Source of the DNA: a virus
Strand: one strand, 5' to 3'
IMG/VR virus record: IMGVR_UViG_3300028041_000101
Coordinates: 1-26,099 of that record
DNA: 26,099 bases
The notes beneath the pieces are model-generated. The model searched no databases, had not been told where the DNA came from, and worked only from the letters and a program-made list of their open reading frames with translations. Positions 7,694 to 15,400 of the stretch are shown here, one piece after another. Made by a program: the position numbers and the translations under genes. The first letter of the stretch is position 1. Each line of letters starts with the position of its first letter.

Positions 7694-8134
7694 ATGAATC
7701 CGAACGTTCCTACTACCGACCAGCTCACGCTGAAGGCGGTCCTGAATCCGATTTCGCAGGGCGCCGGGACGGTGACCACCGGGTGGGTGTCGATCGCTGA
7801 CTTCGACGCGATTCTCGCCGCGCTGCAGGTCGGCGTGCTCGGCGCCGCCGCCACCGTCGACGCGAAGCTGCAGCAGGCGACCAGTGCTGCCGGCGCGAAC
7901 GCCAAGGACATTTCCGGCAAGGCGATCACGCAGCTCGTGAAGGCGACCGACGACAACAAGCAGGTGTTCATCAACTGCCGGAGCGACGAGCTCGACGTGA
8001 ATGGCGGGTTCACGCACGTGCGGCTGTCCGTCACGGTGGGCATTGCCGCGTCGCTGATCGCCGCGCAGGTCTACGGCGTCAACGCGCGGTATCAGCCGGC
8101 CGCGCAGGCGAACACGGTCGCGCAGGTCGTCTAA
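7694..8134 (+). CDS. Capsid-proximal conserved phage protein, possible head decoration
   Basis: A 146-residue, beta-rich, Ala/Thr/Val-rich protein directly after the capsid gene, preceded by GAGGAGA at 7677-7683. The core (about 55-135) has ATVDAKLQQATSAAG, AKDISGKAITQL, a polar strand KQVFINCRSDELDV and FTHVRLSVTVGIAAS. I recall this pattern from unnamed proteins found beside capsid genes in many siphophages. Its position suggests a decoration or head-stabilising protein, or a receptor-binding head fibre. The same strand pattern occurs in the C-terminal domain of the tail tube paralogue at 10495-11220. One Cys, no signal peptide. Function not established. Confidence 0.75.
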   Translation: MNPNVPTTDQLTLKAVLNPISQGAGTVTTGWVSIADFDAILAALQVGVLGAAATVDAKLQQATSAAGANAKDISGKAITQLVKATDDNKQVFINCRSDELDVNGGFTHVRLSVTVGIAASLIAAQVYGVNARYQPAAQANTVAQVV

Positions 8135-8148
8135 CGCGTCCCCCGCAC
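8135..8148 (+). repeat. 14-nt direct repeat, copy 2
   Basis: An exact copy of CGCGTCCCCCGCAC found at 876-889 before the large terminase. This copy starts on the base immediately after the capsid-proximal gene and ends one base before a 9-bp hairpin. No known site type recognised. Confidence 0.4.
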
Positions 8149-8149
8149 C

Positions 8150-8173
8150 CGGAGCCGGGCCTGTCCGGCTCCG
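8150..8173 (+). other. 9-bp intercistronic hairpin
   Basis: CGGAGCCGG (8150-8158) and CCGGCTCCG (8165-8173) form a perfect 9-bp stem with a GCCTGT loop in the short gap before the connector gene. No T-run follows. It probably acts as an RNA stability or processing element that sets the level of the capsid-proximal protein above that of the downstream connector genes. Confidence 0.6.
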
Positions 8174-8189
8174 CGTGTCCGAGACCGCG

Positions 8190-8801
8190 ATGCGCCTCAA
8201 CCTTGTTACTGGCCCGGCGTCCGAACCGCTCTCGCTCGCTGAAGCGAAGGCGCAGCTTGTCGTGGATGCCGACGTCACCGCCGACGACGCGCTGATCACG
8301 TCGCAGATCGTGGCGGCGCGGATGCGCGCGGAGCTCGAGACGAATCGCGCCTTCATCAGCCAAGTGTGGGAGGTGTCGTTTGATGCCGGGTTTCCTCCGC
8401 TCATCGAGGTCCCGCGGCCGCCGCTGATCACGGTCGACGCCATCACCTACGTCGACGAGGCGGGTGTCTCGCGCGTGATGGATCCGAGCAAATACCAGGT
8501 CGACGCGCCGGCGGGACCCTATGCCGAGCGCGGGCGCATCGCCCCGGTGTATGGCGAGACCTGGCCGGTGACGCGGCCCGAGACGTTCAATGCCGTGGTC
8601 GTGCGGTTCACGGCGGGATATGGGGCGACTGCTGCCTCGGTGCCAGAGGCGATCAAGGCGGCCATGAGGCTGATCGTGGGCCACCTGTATGCGAATCGCG
8701 AGGACGTCCTCGTGACGCCGCTCGCGACGCAGCTCGTGGCGCTCCCCATCGGCGCGTCGAATCTGCTCGTGCCGTTCAAGAGCCGCCCGGTGCGCTGCTG
8801 A
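8190..8801 (+). CDS. Head-tail connector (gp6/adaptor-like)
   Basis: A 203-residue protein of the phage head-tail connector type, which forms a ring under the portal. The N-terminus LVTGPASEPLSLAEAKAQL, then helices with ITSQIVAARMRAELETNR, a strand region (PPLITVDAITYVDEAGV), YGETWPVTRPETFNAVVVRFTAGYG and a C-terminal helix IKAAMRLIVGHLYANRE follow the known order for this family. I chose the ATG at 8190. A GTG at 8175 is in frame and would add five residues. Neither has a clear Shine-Dalgarno. The stop overlaps the next ATG (TGATG), so the downstream gene is probably coupled. Confidence 0.88.
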   Translation: MRLNLVTGPASEPLSLAEAKAQLVVDADVTADDALITSQIVAARMRAELETNRAFISQVWEVSFDAGFPPLIEVPRPPLITVDAITYVDEAGVSRVMDPSKYQVDAPAGPYAERGRIAPVYGETWPVTRPETFNAVVVRFTAGYGATAASVPEAIKAAMRLIVGHLYANREDVLVTPLATQLVALPIGASNLLVPFKSRPVRC

Positions 8802-9127
8802 TGCCTTCACGGGCTGGTACCTACCGGCACCAGATCACCCTGCAGACGCTGCAGGCGTCGGCAGATTCAATGGGTGATGGCGGCGCCGAATCAGTCGCGT
8901 CATCCATTGCGACGAGGGCGGCCGTCGAGCCGCTCACCGGGCGCGAGCGGCTCCGTGGTGAGCAGACGGGCGCCGTCCATACGCATCGCGTCCGGATGCG
9001 GTATCGGCCTGGCGTGACGGTGCGCACGCGGGTGCTGTTCAAGGGACGGCGGCTCGACGTGCACGAGGTGCGGAACATCGAGGAGCGCAACCGGGAGCTC
9101 CATCTGATGTGCGAGGAGATCCAGTAG
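8801..9127 (+). CDS. Head closure / head-tail joining protein
   Basis: A 108-residue small beta-barrel protein of the phage head-tail joining type (SPP1 gp16-like). The features are an N-terminal HQITLQTLQ strand, the VEPLTGRERLRGEQ segment (about 43-56), HRVRMRYRPGVTVRTRV (62-78), a strand with FKGRRLDVHEV, and the ending NIEERNRELHLMCEE. It would stop up the connector after DNA filling and form the docking face for the tail. The ATG overlaps the previous TGA by one base. Gene order connector, closure, gp10-like is the standard head-to-tail block. Confidence 0.85.
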   Translation: MPSRAGTYRHQITLQTLQASADSMGDGGAESVASSIATRAAVEPLTGRERLRGEQTGAVHTHRVRMRYRPGVTVRTRVLFKGRRLDVHEVRNIEERNRELHLMCEEIQ

Positions 9128-9625
9128 ATGCCGGTGCAGCTGTCAGGACAGAGTCGCGGCGGCGCCCAGGGGCGCAGCTCCGTCGTCTTCGTCGACGGCA
9201 TCCCGGAGCTGCGGGAGGCGCTGCGGAACGCTACCCCGGAGGTGAAAGCGGCGGTCCGTAAGGTCGCGATCGAGGCGGCAGAGAGCATCGCGATACGCGC
9301 GGTGAACCACGTGATCGCGAATCCGTCCATCAAGACCGGCGCCCTCAAGGACAGCATCGAGGCGCGGCCGTGGAAGGACGACGGCGCCGGCGCGGTTGTC
9401 ACCGTGATTGGCACGCCGCGGCTGTACGCGCACCTGGTGGAGTTCGGCACGCGTCACTCCGCTGCGGAGCCGTTCCTGTTTCCGGCCGCCGAGGCGGAGC
9501 GCGGGCCGTATCTGGCGAAGCTTCTGGCGGCGGGCGGCGCCATCGAGCGGGCCGTCGGGCAGGCGTCATCGCGTGTCGTCAAGGGTTCGGCGCTCGGCGT
9601 CAAGGGTGCGGGGGGGCTTCTGTGA
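9128..9625 (+). CDS. HK97 gp10-like tail completion protein
   Basis: A 165-residue protein matching the HK97 gp10-like family, which sits at the head-proximal end of the tail. The signature is IKTGALKDSIEARP (about 58-71), RLYAHLVEFGTRH (98-110) and EPFLFPAAEAE (114-124). An upstream helix has PEVKAAVRKVAIEAAE. It starts immediately after the stop of the closure protein with no gap, and its C-terminus overlaps the next gene by four bases. The Gly/Ala-rich last 25 residues are probably flexible. Confidence 0.88.
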   Translation: MPVQLSGQSRGGAQGRSSVVFVDGIPELREALRNATPEVKAAVRKVAIEAAESIAIRAVNHVIANPSIKTGALKDSIEARPWKDDGAGAVVTVIGTPRLYAHLVEFGTRHSAAEPFLFPAAEAERGPYLAKLLAAGGAIERAVGQASSRVVKGSALGVKGAGGLL

Positions 9626-10047
9626 GCGGCCAGGCGGCCGTCCCGTTTCACCAGGCGGTTTACGCCGTGTTGAGCGCCGACCCGGCGCTGCGGGCGCTCG
9701 CTACCGGCGGCATCTTCGACCGCGTGAAGTCCGGCGCCGCGCTGCCGTACGTCCGGCTCGGGGAAGCGACGGCCACGCCGATCGAGACGATGGGGCGCAG
9801 CGGCGTGCGCGCCACTCTCACGATCCACACCTTTGCCGAATCGACGAGCGGCAAGAAGGCCGCCGCGGACGTCCAGGCGCGGATCTGGGCGCTGCTCCAC
9901 AACACGCGTCCCGCGGTCGCCGGATTCGAGACGGTGCTGGTGCGGTGCGAGCTCTCGACGGTGTTCGAGGAGAACGACCAGGCGATTCCCGAGCGGCGCC
10001 TGCAGCACGGTGTCGATCGTTACGGAACGGAGCTGTGGGCCGCATGA
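9622..10047 (+). CDS. Tail terminator / DUF3168-like protein
   Basis: A 141-residue protein with a GTG start overlapping the previous stop (GTGA). It opens with AVPFHQAVYAVLSADPALRAL, then ALPYVRLGEATATPIETMG, a strand RATLTIHTFAES, a helix GKKAAADVQARIWALLHN and a final strand region. This order is typical of DUF3168, the tail-terminator-like proteins that cap the tail tube. Its site after the gp10-like gene fits. The reading frame extends upstream of 9622 inside the previous gene, but that stretch has poor codon bias and the GTG fits the four-base overlap. Confidence 0.82.
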   Translation: MSGQAAVPFHQAVYAVLSADPALRALATGGIFDRVKSGAALPYVRLGEATATPIETMGRSGVRATLTIHTFAESTSGKKAAADVQARIWALLHNTRPAVAGFETVLVRCELSTVFEENDQAIPERRLQHGVDRYGTELWAA

Positions 10048-10319
10048 CCGTCGAGCAGCGCGCGATCGTGCAGGCGCTCATCGGGCACGCGGCCGCGGTG
10101 CTCGAACTCGGCCAGGCCCTGCTGCTCGAGGGCGCGTCAGCCGGCGCGCCGCCTGTGCAGACGTCTGCACAGGAGGGGTGCGTGGGTGGCTGCCCGAAGG
10201 ATCGGCAGAAGGCAATGGGCCGCGGCGCTGAGCGGGTCGTGATGTGTCTGGCGTGCGGCGCACAGCGCCCGGCAGTGGAGAACGTGAATGGCGAAGCGAA
10301 CGAGACAGCGGGCCGCTGA
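10044..10319 (+). CDS. Small protein with zinc-ribbon-like cysteine pattern
   Basis: A 91-residue protein whose ATG overlaps the previous stop (ATGA). A helical N-terminus (VEQRAIVQALIGHAAAVLEL) and a linker precede CVGGC (about 46-50) and CLACG (about 68-72). This C-x3-C and C-x2-C spacing is suitable for one zinc ion. I do not recognise a family. A 22-bp perfect palindrome (10152-10173) lies in the linker codons. AGGAGG at 10171-10176 sits five bases before an in-frame GTG at 10182, so a shorter product holding most of the ribbon may be made. Metal binding is a prediction from cysteine spacing only. Confidence 0.65.
   Translation: MTVEQRAIVQALIGHAAAVLELGQALLLEGASAGAPPVQTSAQEGCVGGCPKDRQKAMGRGAERVVMCLACGAQRPAVENVNGEANETAGR
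10152..10173. repeat. 22-bp perfect palindrome
   Basis: CCTGTGCAGAC (10152-10162) is followed at once by its exact reverse complement GTCTGCACAGG (10163-10173), with no spacer. As RNA it can fold to a 9-bp stem with an ACGT loop whose 3' arm includes the first bases of AGGAGG (10171-10176). As DNA it resembles a dimer-protein operator. It lies wholly inside a coding region. Confidence 0.85.
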
Positions 10320-10491
10320 CGCGGCGCCGGCGGCCGAGGCCTACGTCGCCGTCCGCGGCCTCAACTACGTACCCGCCGGCGGCGTCGGCGAGATCCGGGT
10401 CGAGCCTGGCGAGGTCCTCGCGCAGCTCCCGCCGGTGCGGGTGCTCGAGCAGGAGCTCGCGGACGGCACGATCGCGCGGGTGGAGGGCTGA
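10288..10491 (+). CDS. Small conserved-looking tail-module protein
   Basis: A 67-residue protein starting at an ATG with GGAG seven bases upstream and overlapping the zinc-ribbon-like gene by 32 bases in another frame. A basic, Ala-rich N-terminus (KRTRQRAADAAPAAEA) is followed by a compact beta-type domain: YVAVRGLNYVPAGG, then EIRVEPGEVLAQLP and LADGTIARVEG. Similar short proteins sit just before tail tube genes in some siphophages, but I cannot name a family. Spacing to the next gene is three bases. It could be a tail-tube accessory factor; function unknown. Confidence 0.6.
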   Translation: MAKRTRQRAADAAPAAEAYVAVRGLNYVPAGGVGEIRVEPGEVLAQLPPVRVLEQELADGTIARVEG

Positions 10492-10494
10492 GCG

Positions 10495-11220
10495 ATGGCA
10501 TTCGTGCACGGAAAGCGGACCGTTGTCCTGGCCGACGAGTACAACCTGTCGCCGTACTTCGACAGTGCCAACGTCGGTCGGACGCGCGACATCGCGACGG
10601 TTTCGCCCTTCACCGCCGCGGCGAAGACGAAGCTGACGGGCCTCGCCGACGGCAAAGCGTCCCTGTCGGGCGCCGGGGACTTCGCGCCGGCCGCCGTGGA
10701 CGACGTGCTGAACGCCGCGCTGACGGCGGCCGCCGGCGTCCTGCTGACCATCGGCCTCGCCGGGCTCGCGGTCGGCGCCCGCGTCCGGTTGCTGAAGACG
10801 CACGAGGCGTCCTACGACATCAGCACAACCGTTGATGACGCCGTGAAGGTGGCGGCGGAGATCGAACCCTCTGTCGACGGCGTGCTCGCCGGCGTCAGTC
10901 TGCATGACCTCGAGGCCGAGAACGCGAGCGGCAACGGCGCCGGCGTCGACAACGGTGCCGCGACGTCTGACGGCTGGGTCGCCCACGCGCACTGCACGGC
11001 GGCATCCGGCGGCGCGCCCACGCTCGATCTGAAGCTGCAGGACTCGGCGGACGGCAGCACGTGGGCCGACGTCGCCGGCGGCGCCTTCGCGCAGCTCGCG
11101 GCCGCTGGCAGGCAGCGGCTCGAAGGCGCGGGCACGCTTCGCCGGCACGCCCGCCTGGTGCGCACCATCGGCGGCTCTAATCCCTCGTTCACCTTCGCCG
11201 TGGCGATCGCCCGGCGGTAA
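10495..11220 (+). CDS. Tail tube protein paralogue with extra C-terminal domain
   Basis: A 241-residue protein whose first 70 residues match the next gene: MAFVHGKRTV, the FTAAAKTKLTGLADGKASLSG region and AAVDDVL correspond to MAFVHGKNTV, FGAAAKQRVKGMADAKISIGG and PALDAVL. The tail tube core runs to about residue 135. A further domain (about 150-241) has TLDLKLQDSADGSTW, DVAGGAFAQLA and SFTFAVAIARR, resembling the capsid-proximal protein at 7694-8134. It may be a minor tube subunit displaying an outward domain, or a second tube protein used at one tail end. Which paralogue is the major one is not known; the shorter one has the stronger ribosome binding site. Confidence 0.78.
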   Translation: MAFVHGKRTVVLADEYNLSPYFDSANVGRTRDIATVSPFTAAAKTKLTGLADGKASLSGAGDFAPAAVDDVLNAALTAAAGVLLTIGLAGLAVGARVRLLKTHEASYDISTTVDDAVKVAAEIEPSVDGVLAGVSLHDLEAENASGNGAGVDNGAATSDGWVAHAHCTAASGGAPTLDLKLQDSADGSTWADVAGGAFAQLAAAGRQRLEGAGTLRRHARLVRTIGGSNPSFTFAVAIARR

Positions 11221-11247
11221 TCACGGCTACGGCAGGAGGAGAGTGAC

Positions 11248-11661
11248 ATGGCTTTCGTGCACGGCAAGAACACGGTCTTCAAACTCGACAACCCGGCGGG
11301 CGTCCTCACCGACATCAAGGCGTACTGCGACCAGGCCAGCCTGCAGCGCATGAATGACCTCGTCGAGACGAACCCCTTCGGCGCGGCGGCGAAGCAGCGC
11401 GTCAAGGGGATGGCGGACGCGAAGATCTCGATCGGCGGCCCCTTCGACCCGGCGCTGGACGCGGTGCTTGCCACGGATCCCGCCGGTGACGCCTCGCGGA
11501 CGTTCGAGTTCCTGCCGGCCGGCGCGGGCGCTGGCCTGCCGAAGCGGACCGGCGAGTGCCATGTCAGCGACTACAACGTCGACTCCAGCAGCGATGGCGC
11601 CGTGACCTGGTCGGCCAATCTCGAGGTCACGGGGCCGGTCGACTCGACCGTTCAGGCGTAG
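11248..11661 (+). CDS. Major tail tube protein
   Basis: A 137-residue tail tube protein, likely the main one. It has a strong Shine-Dalgarno (AGGAGGAGA at 11234-11242) and a following hairpin, both signs of high expression. The sequence begins MAFVHGKNTVFKLDN, has a loop region DLVETNPFGAAAKQRVKG, and ends in strands with CHVSDYNVDSSSDGAVTWSA and LEVTGPVD. The length fits a single beta-sandwich tube domain that stacks in hexameric rings around the tape measure. It directly follows its longer paralogue and precedes the chaperone, which is the expected order. Confidence 0.85.
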   Translation: MAFVHGKNTVFKLDNPAGVLTDIKAYCDQASLQRMNDLVETNPFGAAAKQRVKGMADAKISIGGPFDPALDAVLATDPAGDASRTFEFLPAGAGAGLPKRTGECHVSDYNVDSSSDGAVTWSANLEVTGPVDSTVQA

Positions 11662-11672
11662 CTCGAAACCGT

Positions 11673-11697
11673 GAGGGCCGGCCCGTGGTCGGCCCTC
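11673..11697 (+). other. 8-bp hairpin after tail tube gene
   Basis: GAGGGCCG (11673-11680) pairs with CGGCCCTC (11690-11697) around a 9-base loop, 12 bases after the tail tube stop. No T-run follows. Its place after an abundant virion protein gene is like the hairpin at the capsid stop, suggesting mRNA stabilisation rather than termination. Confidence 0.6.
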
Positions 11698-11737
11698 GCG
11701 CTGAGGGTAATTCGCGGACCCAGCCGCGAGGAGGTGT

Positions 11738-12142
11738 GTGTTGCCCGTCGGAACATCGGAGCTCAAGCTCGCGCACGAGAAGCGCGCGTACCAACTGCGC
11801 ATCGATCACAACGCGATTGCCGACCTCGAGGACATGAGCGGCCTCGGGCTCGGCGAGTTCTTCCGGCGCCAGATGTCCTTCGCGACGCGCCGGCTGCTGC
11901 TCTGCGTGGCGCTTCGTCACGAGCGGCGTGGCCTGCAGCTCGCGGGCGCCGGGCTGCTGATCCAGCAGCACGTCGATGCCGGCGGCAAGCTCTCGGAGAT
12001 CGACGAGGCGCTCGGCCGGGCGGTGGAGGAGTCTGGTGTCCTCCGAGACGTGTTCGGGGAAGACGAGAAGGACGACCAGGAAGACGACGCGGCCGCCGCC
12101 GGGAGTGCCGGCGATGTGGACCCTACACCGGCGAACGGCTAG
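11738..12142 (+). CDS. Tail assembly chaperone, short form (G-like)
   Basis: A 134-residue protein between the tail tube and tape measure genes, the position of lambda G. The first 90 residues form a compact domain (LKLAHEKRAYQLRIDHNAIADLEDM with FATRRLLLCVALRHE), and the C-terminus is acidic and disordered (GEDEKDDQEDD, about 108-118). It binds the tape measure and tube subunits during assembly and is not part of the virion. Start: GTG at 11738 or TTG at 11741; GAGGAGG at 11728-11734 gives better spacing to the TTG. The gene ends in a TAG at 12140 inside the -1 frame extension. Confidence 0.8.
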   Translation: MLPVGTSELKLAHEKRAYQLRIDHNAIADLEDMSGLGLGEFFRRQMSFATRRLLLCVALRHERRGLQLAGAGLLIQQHVDAGGKLSEIDEALGRAVEESGVLRDVFGEDEKDDQEDDAAAAGSAGDVDPTPANG

Positions 12143-12420
12143 AGCAGCCGTTTCGCGACTATGTCCGGGCAATTGCGCCGCACGTCTATGGCGTGCTCGG
12201 TCTCAGTCCCCGGCAGTTCGGCAGACTCACGCCGCGCGAGTTTGAAGCGCTGTGCAAAGGGCACCGGCGGAAGGATCGCGCGGAGTGGTATCGGCAGGCC
12301 TGGGCCGTCAGCTACCTGATGCAGGCCCAGATCGGGAAAAAGGCGCCCAGCCCGGAAAAGCTCCTCGGTTGGGTCAAGCACTCGCGGAGCTCTCCACCAC
12401 AGGGACCGAAGCGTGCCTAG
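12121..12420 (+). CDS. Tail assembly chaperone -1 frame extension (T-like)
   Basis: An open stretch in the -1 frame relative to the short chaperone. It encodes FRDYVRAIAPHVYGVLGLS, RQFGRLTPREFEAL, an AWAVSYLMQAQIGKK helix and PSPEKLLGW. That order is typical of the T part of G/GT tail chaperones. No ATG begins it; the first possible in-frame start is a GTG at 12193, which would cut the domain. Programmed -1 frameshifting from the upstream gene is therefore likely. No canonical XXXYYYZ heptamer is visible. CCCT at 12121-12124 is a weak candidate site, so the left end given here is approximate. The right end overlaps the tape measure start by eight bases. Confidence 0.65.
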   Translation, partial: PYTGERLEQPFRDYVRAIAPHVYGVLGLSPRQFGRLTPREFEALCKGHRRKDRAEWYRQAWAVSYLMQAQIGKKAPSPEKLLGWVKHSRSSPPQGPKRA

Positions 12421-15400
12421 CGTTCTTGCAGCTCTGAAGGTCGTCATCGGCGGCGACATCTCGCAGTTCGAGAAGTCGATGAAGCAGGCCGAGCGGGCCG
12501 CGGACCGCTCCGGCCGGCGCCTGCAGGAGATCGGCTCGAAGCTGATGCCGGTCTCGGCGGCACTCGCGCTCATGGGCGGCGCTTCGCTCAAGGCGGCGAT
12601 CGACTTCGAGTCGTCCTTCGCTGGCGTGCGGAAGACCGTCGACGCGACCGAGGGGGAGTTCGCGAAGCTCGCGCAGGGGTTCCGGGACCTGGCGAAGACC
12701 ATCCCGGTCAACGTGAACGAGCTGAACAAGATCGGCGAGGCGGCCGGGCAGCTCGGGATCAAGAAGGAAAACATCCTCGGGTTTACGGAGACGATCGCCG
12801 CGCTCGGCGTCACCACGAACCTCTCCACTGATCAGGCCGCCACGTCGCTCGCGCGGCTCGCCAACATCACGGGACTCCCGCAGACGCAGTTCAGCAATCT
12901 GGGGTCCTCGATCGTCGCGCTGGGCAACAACTTCGCGACAACGGAGTCGGAGATCACCGAGTTCGGCCTGCGGATCGCCGGTTCCGCCACGCTCGCGAAG
13001 ATGAACGAGCCCGCGATCATGGGGATCGGTGCCGCGTTCTCGAGCGTCGGCGTCGAGGCCGAAGCGGGCGGTACCGCCGTGCAGAAGGTGCTCAACGAGA
13101 TGGTCGGCGCGACCGCGAAGGGCGGAAAGGAGCTCGAGAAGTTCGCCGCTGTCGCCGGGATGACGGCGAAGGAGTTCCAGGAGCTGTTCGCCCGTGACTC
13201 CGCGGAGGCCTTCACGCGGTTCGTCGAGGGGCTCGGCAAGTCCGGTGACAAGGCGGTCGTCGTCCTCGACAAGCTCGGACTGTCCGACCAGCGGCTGGTC
13301 CGCGCATTCACGTCGGTCGCCAATGCTGGGGACCTGATGCGCCGCGCGATCGACACGAGCACTACCGCGTTCGCCGAGAACACTGCCCTGCAGAAGGAAG
13401 CGGAACAGCGGTACAAAACCACGGCGTCGCAGATGACGCTCCTGAAGAACAACGTCCAGGATGCGGCGATCAGCTTCGGCCAGGCGTTCCTTCCGGTGGC
13501 GAACGCCACCATTCAGGCGATCAGGCCGATGGCCGGTGTGCTTGGCGACATCGGGCAGAAGTTCCAGCAGTTGCCCCAGCCGATTCAGGCGACCGCCGGT
13601 GCGATCGTCGGGCTGGGTGTCGCCATCGGCCCTGGGTTGTGGCTCCTGGGCGGGATGCAGAAGGCCTGGGCAGGCGTGATCGGAATTTTTCGATTCATGC
13701 CGACCCTTGCATCGGGTGTGTCGGTCGCCTTCGTCGCGTTGGCACGAACACTTGGCATTGGCACGATCGGAATGACGAGTGCGGCGGGCGCGTCGACGCT
13801 CCTGAAGGGTGTGATGGCTGCCCTTGGACCGGTGGTCGCTGCTGCTGGTGCGGCCTTTGCCGGATGGAAGCTCGGGGGTTGGATCGGTGAGGTGACGGGT
13901 GCGACCGACTGGGTCGGTCGGCTGTCGGCCAAGCTCGGAGAGATGATCGGCCTCCTGCCGAAGGGCGCCGCGGCGCAGTACGACGCGTCGCGGGCCGCGG
14001 CGCGTCATCGTGAGTCGATCCAGGGCGTGACCAGCGCGCTGGACGAGCAGACGGCAGCGATGCGTCGGCAGCTGAGTGGCGAGGACCTGGCGGAGCGATT
14101 GAAGTCGCTCGAGAACGCGTATCGGTCCCTGACGCCGGAACAGCAGAAGAGCGCGGACACGATGAATCGCACGGGCGAGCAGGCGTACTACCTGCAGCAG
14201 GCGGGCGCGAAGCTGACGCCGGAGCTTCAGGTTCTCGCCGACGCGTTCGCGAAGACGTTGACTAGTGCAGGCAGCCTCCCGGCGGGACTGGCTGGCGCCG
14301 GCGACGCCGCCGACGAATTTGCGAAGAAGCTCAAAGCGTTGAACGAGCGGCTCCTCGGCGTCGATGTGGTCGGCGAGGCGAAGTTGTGGGCCGCGGCGAT
14401 GAAGGATCCGAAGGTCGCCGCCGAAGTGCTCGCGAACCAGACGTTCCGAAACGAGTTCGTCGCGGCACTCGACGCAGTCATTGCCCGCTTCGGCTCCCTG
14501 AAGGCGAAGGGCCTCGAGGCGCTCGGCGCGATTCACGCCAGGGCGGCGAGCACGATGACCGGGCTGGTGTTCTCGCGTGATGAGCGCCGGCAGATTGAGT
14601 CGTCGTTCAGGGGCATTGAGCCTCGCAACGATGCGCAGCTCGTGACGACGATCGACCCCCGCCGTGGTCGTGTGCCGTTCGTCCCAATCCCCTACGGAAT
14701 GACCGATGAAGAGTTTCTGGGCGGCCGCCGTTCGATCTGGCCGGCGCCTCGGAATGACGCTATCGGTGTGAAGGGCTTTCTTCAGAGCGGCTTCGGCTCG
14801 TTCAAGGACTTTGGCGCTCAGTTGAGCGGGACCGTGATGTCGGCGCTTACCGGCGGCGGGAACCTGGGCAAGAGCCTCGGCGGGTTGTTGGGCGGTGGGG
14901 TCGGGAAGAGTCTCGTGGGGAGCTTCACCGACAAGTTCGCCGCGAGCAAAATCGGCGGCCTGCTCGGATCCGTCATTCCCGGGCTCGGCAACATTCTGGG
15001 CTCGGTCGGCGGGTCACTCGTCAGCAAGCTGTTCGGCGGCCTGTTCGGGGCGAAGAAGAAGAAGGAGGCGAAGGAAACGACCACGGCGCGCGATCAGTTC
15101 TTCGACCAGGTGGGTGGGCTCGAGAAGCTGAAGACGATGGCGGAGTCCGTCGACTTCAGTCTGTCGAAGATGCTCTCGACCAAGAAGCCGCAGGAGTTCA
15201 AAGCCGAGGTCGACAAGTTGAACGCGGCGCTCGAGGACAAGAAAAAACGCTGGGAGGGAATCCAGCTGGCGATCGAGGGTGTGAACGCGCGCTCGGCTGC
15301 CCTGCTTGGTCCGTTCGAGCGGCTGCGCGAGCAGCTCGGCGGCTGGAAGTCGGAGCTTGGTGGCGCGGAGGGGAGCGAGGCGGAAGGGCTCGCGGAGAAG

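Noticed and set aside
12374-14536. Very long open frame on the minus strand (720 codons), and similar ones at 3066-4676, 5869-7617, 18475-20169 and 23133-25031
   Set aside because: They mirror real plus-strand genes in GC-rich DNA, where stop codons are rare in the complementary frame. Their translations are rich in Arg, His and Asp repeats and show no domain.
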